Part shown: piece by piece, positions 1-11,100 of the stretch
How the letters are laid out: each line of letters begins with the position of its first letter
How positions within the stretch are numbered: position 1 is the first letter of the stretch
Source: Scenedesmus sp. ARA3
Taxonomy: Eukaryota > Chlorophyta > Chlorophyceae > Sphaeropleales > Scenedesmaceae
Direction: 5' to 3'
Assembly (NCBI GenBank): GCA_004335835.1
Contig: RWJK01001509.1
Span: 1 to 64,000 of the forward strand
Length of the DNA stretch: 64,000 bases
Notes under the pieces: generated by a model
Database searches by the model: none
Told to the model about the DNA's origin: nothing
Seen by the model: the letters and a program-made list of their open reading frames with translations, nothing else
Position numbers and translations under genes: made by a program

Positions 1-1
1 T

Positions 2-95
2 GCTGCTGCTGCTAATGGCGTTGATGCAGCGGCGCTGGCTCAGCAGCTCAGCAGGTTTGACGACAGCGACAGCGGCAGCGAAGGTGAGCCTGCAC

Positions 96-134
<39 letters not shown>

Positions 135-891
135 CGAGGCAGGAGATGCTGGTGCCTGCAACTATGTGGCAACCACAGCAGCAGCAGCAGCAGCAGCGCC
201 GCATGAACGGCACTGCTGCTGCTGCTGCTGCTGCTGCTGAGCCAGCCAGCTCTAGCAGTGACATAGACCTGGGCGTGCCTGAGGAGGTGTCGGATGATCC
301 TGGTGACAGCAGCGAGCAGCAGCGGCAGGTGTTATCTCACGCTCAAGCAGCAGCAGCAGCAGCAGCTGGCTCTGATGGAGAAGATGCAGGGCAGGAGCTG
401 GCTGCTTCCTCTGAAGAGGCTGATGAAGGTGATGATGAGCTGCATGCTGACTCAGCAGATGAGATGGGTGGCATGGACACCAGCGATGAAGGTGATGGTG
501 CAGCAGCTGACGAGGCAGAGGCAGGCAGCAGTGAAGACGAGGACGCAGCAGCGGACCTGGCAGATGAAGGCAGCAGCGAAGAGCAAGAGGGTGATGATTT
601 TGCATTAGCATCAGCAGAGGAGGAAAGTGAAGATGCAGATGGTGGCGGGGCGGGCGCCCCTGCCAGCAGCAGCTTGCAAGAGAGCAGCGAAGAGCAGGCA
701 GCAGCAGCAGCAGATGATGGTGATGATGATGATGGTGATGATGATGATGGTGATGATGAGGATGGGGAGGTGGAGCAGGCCGACAGTGAGCAGTTGGATG
801 AGGCGGACAGTGAAGAGCAGGAGACGGTAGTACAGCAGCAGCAGCAGCAGCAGCAGCAGCGTGAGGCGTGGCGGTTGCGGCTGGAGGTGCC

Positions 892-926
<35 letters not shown>

Positions 927-1046
927 TGGCTGTGGTGAGCTTCCTGGACGATGCTGAAGCAGGTCGAGCAGCAGCAGCAGCGGCAGCGTTTGACAGGTTT
1001 GGCAGCGACAGTGAGGAGGTGCTGGTAGATGTGGACGAAGATGACA

Positions 1047-1077
<31 letters not shown>

Positions 1078-1269
1078 TGCCCAGACATCTGTGGTTGCCA
1101 AGAAACGTCAGGCAAAGCAGGGCAGCACAGCAGCCGCAGCTGCTGCTGCTGGCAGCACTGGGCCGGTGGGTGCAGGCAGCAGCGCCAGCAGGCAGCGTGA
1201 TCAGCTGCTGTGCCCTGTGGCGCCCAGGGCAGGCACAGGCAGGGCAGCACTGTTTGGAGCTGCAGCAGG

Positions 1270-1312
<43 letters not shown>

Positions 1313-1462
1313 GGCCCGCAGGCTGTCAGGCTGCCTGTTGCACAACAAGCCCCAAGGCGGCAGCAACAGCAGCAACAGCAGCAGACGCCGCGGCAGCCAG
1401 CTGCAGCAGGGCAGGCTCAGCGGCAGCGCATGCCAGCATCTGGTGCCAAGAGGCGGCTGTGA
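2..1462 (+). CDS. Acidic, polyQ/polyA low-complexity protein, 3' part (5' end outside window)
   Basis: One frame is open from base 2 to a TGA at 1462 (about 486 codons), so the gene starts left of the window; the first ATG inside, at 146, is not a convincing start. The protein is almost all low complexity: runs of Gln and Ala coded by CAG/GCA, and long Asp/Glu/Ser-rich acidic stretches at about 240-840. Short patches such as RFDDSDSGSEGEP and FDRFGSDSEEVLVDVDEDD look like casein-kinase-2-type Ser/acidic sites. The C-terminus is basic (ending SGAKRRL). Acidic tracts with a basic tail are typical of nucleolar or chromatin proteins, but no family is recognised. A donor-like GTGAGC at 81-86 means part of this open frame could be intronic. 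Codon-independent support is limited to the long open frame and the acidic bias. Confidence 0.6.
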
Positions 1463-1959
1463 TGAGTGAAAGCGGGCGTTGGTGAGCTGTCGTCAGTGAC
1501 ATGGTGTCACAGAGGCTTACTAGTAGGGCGCTTTAGGGCTTCTGCTGAAAGGCACTTGACCGTGGTAATCACCATCCGTTCTGTACTGAGGTTTGATGTG
1601 TCCCTTGCTTGACTGAGGTGCTTGCTGCAGTTCGGGAAGTTTGCTGCCAGTGCTGCTGTGCAGTACCCACATAAGTACCCACATAAGTACCCACATAACT
1701 TCGTCACCCACAAGTACAGTAAGCGAGTCCGCAGTTGAGACCCCGGCTATCAGGACTGTAATTGGCGCATGAGCCGTGTGCGACGACGAGACTAAGCGTA
1801 GAGGCAGCCTGCCCCGCCAGCACGCGTTGTGCTTAGTCTGCGGAGCTCTTTCTACGTTCATCTATCGCGACTATATCGATAGCTGACTGGACTTGTACTC
1901 AGTATCACAGAGGTTATATTAATTACCTGCAGGTGCGTGGTGTAGCACAATCCAGGACT

Positions 1960-1994
<35 letters not shown>

Positions 1995-2273
1995 CAGCAG
2001 CAGCACTTCTGCTGGGCTCAACACCGTCACCATGCATCTTGCTGCCTACTGTTTGATCATACCTGCATGCTGTCCTCAGCATGAACCTACACGCAGCTCC
2101 ACACCCTGCATGCAGCCGCAGCAGCAGCAGCCCCTGGTGACAAGCTACATGCCATGTTGCTATGTAAGACACGCTACCATGCTGCGCTGCAGGCAGGACT
2201 CACAGCAGCTATAGCCAAAAACTAGCAGCAGCAGCAGCAGCAGCAGCAGCGCGCCGCGCGGGCTCCAGCCGCC
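1463..2273. other. Intergenic: 3' flank of first gene and 5' flank of the uL14 gene
   Basis: No convincing gene. It holds a 12-bp unit, tacccacataag, three times in tandem at 1664-1699, and AGC-triplet tracts at about 1960-2005 and 2223-2251. The second tract lies just upstream of the uL14 start, so it would be 5' UTR. Confidence 0.6.
1664..1699 (+). repeat. 12-bp tandem repeat, three copies
   Basis: The unit tacccacataag occurs three times head to tail; the last base of the third copy differs. It lies in the intergenic stretch about 200 bases after the stop of the first gene. No function is suggested. Confidence 0.9.
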
Positions 2274-2627
2274 ATGCTGCCCAAGGGCGCCTTCCTCAAG
2301 ATCATCGACAACAGCGGCGCACGCCTGGGCCAGATCATCTGGACGCGCTTCGGCACGGCGGGCGCCGGCAACGTGGTCAAAGTGGCCATCAAGGAGGCAA
2401 AGGGCGGCAAGGTGACCAAGGGCCAGATGAAGAAGGCAGTTGTGGTGGAGACAAAGTACCCCACCCGGCGGCCAAATGGTGCGCATTACCAGAGCCTAAG
2501 GAATACTGCGGTGCTGCTGAGCGATAAGGGCAACCCGCTTGGGAACAGGCTGAGGGGTATGCTGGGCTTGGAGTTTGCGCGGCCGCGCTGGAAGCGCGTC
2601 AGCATGCTGGGCAAGCGCCTGTTCTGA
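2274..2627 (+). CDS. Ribosomal protein uL14 (bacterial type), probably mitochondrial
   Basis: A 117-aa, single-exon gene. It reads as bacterial-type L14: the N-terminal LKIIDNSGAR matches the L14 signature (VADNSGAR in bacteria), followed by VVKVAIKEAKGGKVTKG, KKAVVVETKYPTRRPNG, NTAVLLSD and a GNRLRGML core, close to the usual 120-aa length. L14 sits at the large-subunit interface with the small subunit. The ATG at 2274 lies in a strong context (gccgccATG) after an in-frame stop at 2212-2214. Plastid L14 is normally plastid-encoded in green algae and cytosolic uL14 (L23) is quite different, so a nuclear mitochondrial form is the best inference. No separate targeting peptide is visible, so import would rely on the basic N-terminus of the mature protein. 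It is the only intron-free gene seen complete here. Confidence 0.88.
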   Translation: MLPKGAFLKIIDNSGARLGQIIWTRFGTAGAGNVVKVAIKEAKGGKVTKGQMKKAVVVETKYPTRRPNGAHYQSLRNTAVLLSDKGNPLGNRLRGMLGLEFARPRWKRVSMLGKRLF

Positions 2628-3380
2628 GCGGCTGGGGGCTGTGCTGGCGGCAGCTGGTTTGGATGCTGGTTGTGAGTATATGTGTGCATTTAGAGTGTGC
2701 TGCTCGGCATGCGGTGTGCCGTGCTGCTGCAGCCTGGTGCTGTGATGGTACACAGCAGCAGCTGCAGGGTGCTGGTTGCATGCCGCATCTGTCCTGGGGC
2801 TGCCAGTTGGCAGTGTGTTGCTGGCAGCAGCATGTGCCTGGGCCTTGAGGGCGAGCAGTATTGAGCGCTGTTGGCTGGCAGCCCAGGCATCATCGCATGC
2901 CTGGTGCTGGCTGTCAGGTCTATGCGCCAAGTGTGCACTGCAGTGGCATGTCCTGCTGGCAGTGGTGCAGCTGCTGCTTGACTGCTCATGCAGTTGATGT
3001 ATTGTGCAGCATGCGCTTGCGCTGTCATGATGCGCTGGGTGATTTCGGCTTGCATACATGCTGCAGCAGCATGGCATGCTGCTGTTGTGCATGTATATGC
3101 GTGCCTGTTTCTTGGGCTGCAGCCCTCAGCTGAGGGAGCATTTTTGGGCAGGCATGGGGGTACGGGTGAGCTGCAGCGCTGTCTGGCGATGTATTGCTGG
3201 GCTCGCTGCAGGCTAGTGGTCCCTTCTTCTTTCTCTTGTTCTGCGCTGCACATATCGGTTTGTGCAGATGTTGTTTCATGAACAGTCTCTTCAGGTTAAG
3301 TGCAGTTTGCGGATTCACAGCAGTGGATGCACATCTGGCAGAAGCTGTGTCACTTGAATGTACGATGTACAGCTGTTTTG

Positions 3381-3385
3381 TGTAA
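3381..3385 (+). terminator. Candidate TGTAA polyadenylation signal for the uL14 gene
   Basis: TGTAA, the chlorophyte polyadenylation motif, lies about 750 bases after the uL14 stop. The distance is long but within the range of algal 3' UTRs. The match is only five bases, so support is weak. Confidence 0.3.
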
Positions 3386-4099
3386 AAGGACGAATCACAT
3401 TCTGAACGCTGTGACGACTTCTGTTGTGCAGTGTCTGGGATGCAGCTGGCTTGCTGACAGGCTGAACTTCTGGCTTGCTGCTATCCAGATGTGCACAATC
3501 ATACTGCAGTATGTGATTGCTTTGGTGCCCGTCGTGTCAGGGTGCTGCATCGGTGATAACATCGGCCAGTCACCAGCAGTTCACTGACCCAATGGCACTG
3601 AGCACACTGAGAGCGGCCGATGCATGCTGACACATCGAAGCCTGATCAGTGCACGCTACAGGAGCAAGAATACAGTTTTACTATGTCGAGCGATAAGCAG
3701 AGAACGGCCAGCGGCACTAAGGATGCTTCACGCAAAAGATCATGCATGCGATCTGCGCAGGTCCCAACAACTGGTGCATTGACACTGCGTTGAGGTTTTA
3801 CCAGTAAAATTGGAAAACTGAGTGTTTATTTGGGGTTGTAATCAATCATGCTGGGCTGATGACCGGTGCCAGTGCAACTATCTTCGACCTACAGAGGACT
3901 GCTCCGTGAAGTTGTCCAGGGTTGACTTCCCTGAGCAAACGACCTGGTACCACGTGCTCCTCATTTTCTTTCAAGTCCGTCACATTTTTCTAAGCAGCCA
4001 AGGGGGCGGGGCAGCACGTGTACATGCCTCAGCTTCGTTCTTGGCGGGCCGGCACATTGGCAACGTCATCCGTCTAGCGTAGCGAAGCGGATATGCCCA

Positions 4100-4106
4100 T
4101 ATATAA
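4100..4106 (+). promoter_or_regulatory. TATA-like element before the desaturase-like gene
   Basis: TATATAA lies only about 19 bases before the ATG at 4125. A TATA box usually sits 25-35 bases upstream of the transcription start, which would put the start near 4130 and favour the in-frame ATG at 4146 instead. Confidence 0.4.
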
Positions 4107-4124
4107 CTTGATTAACTGAACCTA

Positions 4125-4725
4125 ATGACACAGTTGACAGACGAGATGAAAGACCATACTTCGAGGCCCGTGCTGCTGCAGCTGCTGCTCTTCGCAGTGG
4201 GGGGCCTAATTATGCTGACAACAGGTGAACTGCGCCCATGTATCTACATGTATCATTAAAATACCGACATGATATCACAACCATGGCCGCATCGAAAGCA
4301 GTCGCTGCTTGATCAGACGTTTTGTGTAATGCTGGCACAGGGGCTTGGATCCTCCCAGGCGTCCCCTGCCTCATCCTCATCAAGACACTACACACCCATG
4401 GCTGCTTTTACCGCATACAGCAGACAGCTGCGTACACAGTTGCAGCAACAGCAGCACAGCAGCTGAGCCAGAAGCTCCTGGTGGATCCTAGGGACCAGGC
4501 GCTGATGGTTGTCAGCATCGGCTGCGCCATCAGCACAACAGGCCTCACGCTGCTGCTGGTGCTGCAGCACCTGCTGCAGCCTGGGCAGATGCACTGGCCA
4601 GTGCTGCTGCTGCGGCAGGCAGTGATGACAGGGACGCTGGTGCTGATGTTCACTGCGAAGCACCAGGAGAGCCACCGCCGCAAGGCCATCTACAAGCATC
4701 CAGCAGCGCGGGCGGCGCTGCAGGT

Positions 4726-4821
<96 letters not shown>

Positions 4822-5792
4822 GCAGCACGCTACTCATGTGCATGCTAGCTACACACATGATGGCAGCGTTTGCTGCGATTGCTGCTCGCTCCAAGTTGCA
4901 AACTATTTGATGCATGTTTGCATGGCACCATCAATGGGGAGCTGCAGCAGTTCCAGCTGCACACCACTGCTCTGTGACAAGACACGTGCTTTGTGTCTTC
5001 AACCCGGCGTGCTGCCTGCAGCGTGTAAACGAGTGGTGGACCGGCGTGTTCTACGGCAACGTGCCTGAGATCGACCGCTGCGGGCACGGCTTTGTGCACC
5101 ACCGCAACGAGATGGAGAATGACGACTGGGGCAACAGCCACCTGGACAGGGCCAGCCTGTTCCACTTCTGCCAGTGGGTGAGTGAGGCCAATATAATAAC
5201 TCGGCAGCATGATGACACGATGGTGTTTTGGCAGCTGGGAAGCTTGCACTGCCAGGTGCCGCAAGCAGCTGCTCACAGGCGAGTGCATGAGTGCGGCTGG
5301 CGTGTCACTAGCCAGGCAGCAGAGCAGCGGCGCCTCGGCACTACTTGCTACACTGCCATCTGGGACAACAACTTGCTGAGCCACTTCATATCAGGCGGTG
5401 AGGGTTTACAGTCAGCGAATCACAGGTCATACAACATGTCTGCTGCTGTTGGGCGCGCAGGTTGTGACAGCAGGGCTGTGGCACAACACCGGCCTGGGCC
5501 TGCTGCGCGACTTCCACAGCTCCGCCTGCTATGGGCTACTGCAGCAGACTGCCATAGGCATGGCCTGCTACTACAGCTGCGCTGTTGCAGTGCTGGCGCT
5601 GGCTGGCCCGAGGCTGTTTGTGCTGCTGTTTGCGTGGCCTTTTGTTGCTAATGTGGGCTTTGCTAGCGTGGTGAACTGGGGCTGGCACATCTTTGCGGAT
5701 CCTGCGGAGCCAGCCAACTATGCGGCATCAACCATCACTGTCATGGACTGGGCAGGTGGGCCGCACGCTGGTGCAGAACGTAGGAGTGCAGT

Positions 5793-5834
<42 letters not shown>

Positions 5835-6679
5835 GCAGCTACATTTTCAGCATTTGCAGAATGAACACAATTTCATCAGCAGGTGAAACAACATGCGTCA
5901 GACAGCACAGAACAGCACACCATGCTGGCTTTGGAGCAGCTGCTGGGAGTTGCTCAAGCACCTATTACGCTTGAAATGTATGCCTTGATTCACGGATCAG
6001 CCATCCCTCCGCATTTCCAGTAGCAGTTTGTGATTGCTAAGACTGCCCTGCTGCCGCCCTGCAGGCGACGTGTTCAACGAGGGGCTGCACCTCACGCACC
6101 ACCTGCGGCCAGCCGCGCACTTCAGCGAGGTGCGCCAGCTGTACAGCGCGCAGCGGGACTTCTACATCGCCAACAGTAGCCTGCTGCTGAGCCACTCGGA
6201 CCCCCTGGAGATCTGGGCTATGGCCATGCTGCACCGCTGGGGCTACTTTGCTGAGCGGTGAGGCGCTGTGCAGCTGTTTGATGTTTTTAAAAAGAGGCGG
6301 CTTCTGGTTGGTTGCAGTTGCCAGCACTAGCCTGCAGAGTGAGTGCATTCTGGTTGTGATCCAGTAGCTGCTGCATCTGCTGCCGTTGCAGCTCATACAT
6401 TTATTTGCTGCTGCTGCTGCTGCTGCTGCTGATGTTGGGCACTGCAGGCTGGTTGACTACAGCGGCCAGATGACGCCGCAGCAGAAGCGTGCCTTTGTGA
6501 GGTTCAGGACGCGCCCCATCGGCAGCAAGCCAGCGAGCCAGCTGGAGGCGGCGGCAGTGGCTGCAGCAGCGGGCGCTGCAGCAAAGGCAGCAGCACGGCT
6601 GCACCTGGCCAAGGCCGCGGGGCAGCATGCGCTGAGGCCGCGCGCTGCGGGGCGGGTGTCTGTGACAGCTGCAGAGTGA
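4125..6679 (+). CDS. Membrane fatty-acid desaturase-like protein
   Basis: Six phase-consistent exons: 4125-4224, 4341-4723, 5022-5177, 5461-5755, 6065-6257, 6448-6679 (452 aa). Three histidine boxes fit the membrane di-iron FA_desaturase fold: HQESH (about 141-145), HGFVHH (183-188) and HLTHH (320-324, after NEGL). Hydrophobic segments occur near the N-terminus (LLQLLLFAVGGLIML), about 80-130, and 215-275 between the second and third boxes. Family members insert double bonds or hydroxyl groups into acyl chains using O2 and a cytochrome b5 or ferredoxin donor. Substrate and position cannot be told; there is no fused cytochrome b5 domain and no clear transit peptide. The C-terminal 75 residues are Ala-rich and probably outside the fold. 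The ATG at 4146 is an alternative start. Introns 2, 4 and 5 carry CAG or CTG triplet tracts. Confidence 0.85.
4727..4827 (+). repeat. CAG microsatellite in desaturase intron 2
   Basis: About 100 bases of CAG repeat with one CAA interruption near 4802, starting three bases after the GT donor at 4724. It is the longest near-pure triplet tract in the window and is spliced out in the gene model. Confidence 0.95.
5792..5833 (+). repeat. CAG microsatellite in desaturase intron 4
   Basis: About 14 CAG units starting 36 bases after the exon 4 donor at 5756. Confidence 0.95.
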
Positions 6680-7808
6680 GGCAGTTGGTGCGATTAATTT
6701 ATCATCTTGAGTGCAGTAGCTGTGTGTACATGAGGCAGGCAGAAAGCCTCCGGTGCCTCACACTTTCGGGGGTGTAGCAGGGCTGGTGCAGTTTGCATGC
6801 AAGCTCTGGTGCAAGCATGAAGTGCAGTACTGGACAGTGTGGTTTCAGCAGATGATGCTGTTGTGATGTGGGCTGGTGTTCCTGGGGCTTTCCATCAATG
6901 CAGGGTTTGCTAACAGCAGCAGCAACTTGTTGTTTTCAGCCGTCATCCGCAACCAGCTGTTGCTGTCCTCTCTTATTTGACTCATCAGACGTCCTTTTTA
7001 TCATCTACTTGCACCGTTTTTGTTTGTTTGCTCTACGTTTGCTTTGCTTCCAGCTTACAGTCACCAGTCAAAGTGATGCAAGGGTTGCAACTCCTGGATG
7101 GGAGCTCCCTCTTGACCAGCATGCAGTTTCTTGTGATTATGTTGTTGCAGCTGTGAGCAAGCTGTGTTGTTCTAAACGCTGCTCCTGTATGCTGCATGCA
7201 GTGAATGCATGCAGTGAATGCATGCAGTGCATGTGGGTGCTGCTTGTGGTCGCCACCGGGTGATGCTGGCTAGGCCGCTTGCCTTTCAATCCAACAAACA
7301 CGACAGGCAATAATTGTATCATGGACGAGATGGTGTGCAATGTTTGATTGGGTATGTCCAAGCTGGCTGTTCTGTGCTCATCAGGAACTGCTATGTGAAC
7401 CCTATTCGGATGAATTCACGATGAAATTTGGAAGTGTTGTTTGTTGGCAGAACAACTGGTCCTTGCTTTGACCAGGTTTTGTGTGCTCTTCCTCCTATAC
7501 GTATCACATTTGGCAGGTGTTGTAGGATCCTTACATGTCTGCTGCAACATGCAGCCATGACTGACCCTCAACAGACAGCCTGCCTTCAGACTGCTGTCTT
7601 GCCATGATTTGCCTGCTCAAATCAGCGGCTTGAGTTCAGCCTGCCGTACTTTACTGCAATATGTATAGTGTGCTGTCACTGACACTGTTTAGAAAAGTGC
7701 ATTCATGTTCGGACACCAAAACTTTTAGATTGCACCAATATTGCGTGTGATGGGAGAGACGGTTATGCTTGCACGACCAGAGTTGATCTCACACACAGAG
7801 GTTTTCAT

Positions 7809-8078
7809 GGGGTTGAACCTCATTTGAGTGACAGCCCGAGCTGAGCTGATTGCAGCTTCAAATCNNTTCAGGTGTTAGTGGTGGCGTATGCCGCGTGAGT
7901 ACACCAGTGTAACCCCTCTCTCTCTCTCTCCTCAGGATAGCTTTCAGGCTGAGAATGCAATATGGCGCACCAGCCATTGAACCGCTGCGCCAGGGCCCAC
8001 ATCTTGGAAGTTACAAGAGTTATTTCGGCCGTTGGGGTGCCAACCATTAAACCGCTGCACCACCGATCAAGCAGCTGA
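7809..8078 (-). repeat. Possible tRNA-related short interspersed element
   Basis: On the minus strand, TGGCGCAGCGGT (near 7990) matches the tRNA A-box consensus in 11 of 12 positions, and a second copy, TGGTGCAGCGGT, lies about 70 bases upstream. GGTTCAACCCC at about 7819-7809 matches the B-box. Such internal pol III promoter parts suggest a tRNA-derived SINE or a degraded tRNA-like duplication. The A-to-B distance (about 170 bases) is longer than normal, and no cloverleaf can be drawn, so this is tentative. Confidence 0.3.
8011..8015 (-). terminator. Candidate TGTAA polyadenylation signal for the large minus-strand gene
   Basis: TTACA on the plus strand reads TGTAA on the coding strand about 145 bases after the stop of the 1346-aa gene, a normal distance. 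Confidence 0.45.
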
Positions 8079-8158
8079 AGAGGTTGATGTGGTCACTACC
8101 GGCTGCAACTGTGGTACGTTCCTAACAGCTACCTTTTCCCACCACTGCTTGTCCTAGC

Positions 8159-11100
8159 CTAATACTCTTCAAACCCTCCCGCCACCAGCCCGCAGCCACC
8201 ATTGCGGCCCTGCAGCTGCCGCGGCCCATACACCGCCTTGCCAGCCGCCCCCCCAACACCCCTCACACCAGCGGCATTGTCCCGCGCTGCACCCAAGTAG
8301 CCAGGAGTCTCCGGCTGCCTGCTGCCGTACACCCCACCCTGCGTCGCGCCCCCAGAGCTGCTTGTGCGCCGCGTGTTCCGCCTCGCAAGGTCCACTGCTG
8401 TCATAACTGGCTGCTGCTGCTGCTGGCCGCGTGCACCAGGAGCTTGTTGCGAGGGTGGACCACCCTGCACATTGTAGCCGCCTGCATACGCTGCTTGCTG
8501 CTGCTGCTGCTGGCGCGGCTGCTGATATGCAGTTCCTGCCGCTGGGTTACCACCACGTGGCAGAGCAGCACCAGGCTGCCCATAACCATCCCTGGGGCTC
8601 ACATTGCTGTAAGCAGCAGCGCCTGCCAGCCCACGCGGCAACTCCCCGTACTGCACTGCTGAAGCTTCAGGCGACACGTATGCGCTGCGCATGTACGCAG
8701 GCGCCTGCACCATTGCGGACGCGTGCTTGTTCGGGCTCCATGCAGCCGCAACAGCCGCCTGAGCAGAGGTTGGCTGAGTTGACTGCAGGAAGGCTGGTGG
8801 CACAGGAATGGGGCTGAGCATCTTGCGACTGCCGCTGCCCTGCTGTGTGGCGCTGTTGCCGCGCTGCCAAGCGCCCCTTGCCACGCCAGGCGAACGGTCG
8901 GGGCCGGCACTGCCTGCACTGGTGTAACCGGAGAAGCTGGATGCGCGGCTGTGCTCGTCTGCGCTGGCGTAGGCGCCAGAGTCGTCTGATGCAGCGCTGC
9001 CCACATCGCTGATGCGCCTGCTCTGCAGCGTCTTGCCAGCATTGCCGCCACCCTGCCCCTGCCGGCCGCTATCGCTGCCGCGCCTGGGCGTGCCGCCTGC
9101 GCTGCGAGGGGACTCAACAGGCGTCACAGACGCAGCTTGCTGCGCGTAGCGCCCAGCTGCGCCTGCGCTGTACTGCCGCCCAGGCGTGCCAGCCGCGCCT
9201 TGCTGTTCAGGGTAGCGCGGGGACTGGCGCTGGGATGTCATAGAGCTCTGGCGTGACAGCTGCCCCTGCAGCGCTGCCTGCGACTGCTGCCGCGACAGCC
9301 CTCCTGCAATGGCAGACGCCTGGCGAGACAGGCCACCGCCAGGGCTGGCAGCTGCTGTCGCTGCTGCATCGATCAGGCCCCAAGAGGCCGCATACTTGTT
9401 GCCCTTGGGGTATGTCAGGGGGTCAATGGTGGCGTCAGCCAGCGGTGCGCCCGGCCCTGTAGGCAGGCCCAGTGATTGCCAGCCCCAGGGGCTCTTCCTG
9501 CCTGGCCCTGAGCCCTCCTGATGACCTGCAGCTGCTGCACCTGCCTGCTTCTTGGCGTGCAGCATGGTGCTGCTGTGCTGCGCCGCGAGGGGCCCCATGC
9601 CAGCAGCCGGCATCGTTGCAGCCTGCATGGAGGCCTCTGACACCAGTGCGCGCGGGCTGGTGCGTGCACGTGGTGGCAGGGTCGTCCTGCTGCTTTGGCT
9701 GCTGCGGGGACATAGGCAGGCAGGAGCAGGCAGGCCAACATTTCACTCAGCCGTCACGCAAAATATATACAGCTGCGCATAAAACATGTGGCCTGTGTGC
9801 GGTGCGCACAGAACGTGCATGATATGATGATACAGCGGGCACAGTTGAGACGGGTAGGCGCTATGCCTGCAGGAGCGCTTGCCAACCTACCAGGTAGGCT
9901 GTATCAGCAAGCACAACACCTTGCTGGCCTGCCTGCATGACCCTCACCTGCTGCTCTGCCTCCTGATGCTGGTCAGCCCTGCAGACAGCGGCGTCAGGTT
10001 GCCGGACGTCGCGCTGTACACATCAGTCAGGCGCACCGCTGCCACGCTGCTGTTCACCAGCTGCTTGCTGTGCCCCACAGAGGGTCTGCCCAGGATGTCA
10101 ATTGAGGTCTGTCCCATCATGGGCAGGGCACGCGAGCCGCGCGATGCAGCAGAGCCCACGCTGGCCACATTGGACGCGCATGACTGCCGCCTGCTGCCAG
10201 CACCAGAGGAGTTACTGGGGCGCAGCTGGCGCACCATGCCAGCTGAAAGTGCGCCTGCCTGCTGCTGCTGTTGCTGCTGCTGGCGCATTGCTGCTGCTGC
10301 CGATGCATGGGGCAGCGCCGGCATGACACCTGATGACTGCGGGCTGAGTGCAGGGCTGGGCGGCTGCAAGTTGCGTTGGCTGCGCTGCTGCTCCAGCTGC
10401 TGCTCTTGCTGGCCTGACCTGGAGTCCCGCTGACGTGCCTGCTCATCCATGGACTCTGCAGGCACAATCTCATCGCTGACAGGCGGCCGAGATGGTGAAG
10501 CCGCCCTAGCGGCTTCTGCTGCAGCTGTCATGGCCACAGCAGCACGCGCAGCAGCGGCTGTTGCATCTTCCTGCTGCTGGCCAGCCGCCGACGGGCTCTG
10601 CGGCTTGCTGCTGGTCTCTGAAGCAGTGCCGGTGCGCTCTGACTTGATGTTGTGCACAAGGCCTTCCATCACCTCGTGCACACCCTTTGCATATTTCGCT
10701 GCGGCGTCCAGGTCCAGGAACTCCGGCATCTGGCCTGCTGTTGGGTTTGGCGACGCCTGCTGTGCCTGCTGCTGGCCCAGCATATGCCCACCACCGCCTG
10801 TCAACGGCCCAGGGCTGCTGCCGTCCAGCAGCAATGGCCGCGGCGGCTGCACCTGACGCCTTACCAGCAGCCCTGCTGGCCGTGCTGCAGCCGCTGCAAG
10901 TGCAGCCGGTGCTGCTGCTGCCATGGCTCCTGTGCGCAGCGCGCCGCCCATGCTGCGCCGCAGCGCCCCCATGAGCCCATTGGATGCGGCTGCGCCAGCC
11001 TCGCGCGCTGCGCTGCCGGCTGCCTTCATAGCCTGATCCTCTGCGCGCATCTTCTCCACGAAGGGCTGCGGCTGCGGCTCTGGCGCATCGAACGGGTCCA

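Larger units (their letters stand above)
2628..4124. other. 3' flank of uL14 gene and 5' flank of desaturase gene
   Basis: No coding signal beyond random open frames. The sequence falls from GC-rich, triplet-rich 3' UTR-like DNA (to about 3390) into less GC-rich DNA before a TATA-like element at 4100-4106. Confidence 0.5.
6680..8158. other. Tail-to-tail intergenic region with tRNA-like motifs and a CT tract
   Basis: The desaturase gene and the large minus-strand gene converge here. No coding signal was found. It contains short direct repeats of tgcatgcagtgaa near 7195-7230, two N at 7865-7866, a CT dinucleotide tract at about 7916-7931, and two tRNA A-box-like motifs on the minus strand (see the repeat entry). 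Confidence 0.5.

Noticed and set aside
40..1375. Minus-strand open frames rich in Ser, Ala, Leu and Cys opposite the first gene
   Set aside because: They are reading-frame shadows of CAG repeats and acidic codons.
2760..3140. Cys/His/Ala-rich open frames after the uL14 gene
   Set aside because: They lie in the likely 3' UTR, overlap on both strands and show no conserved pattern.
4727..4827. CRISPR-like or satellite array
   Set aside because: It is a simple CAG microsatellite without spacers, inside a spliced intron of a eukaryotic gene.
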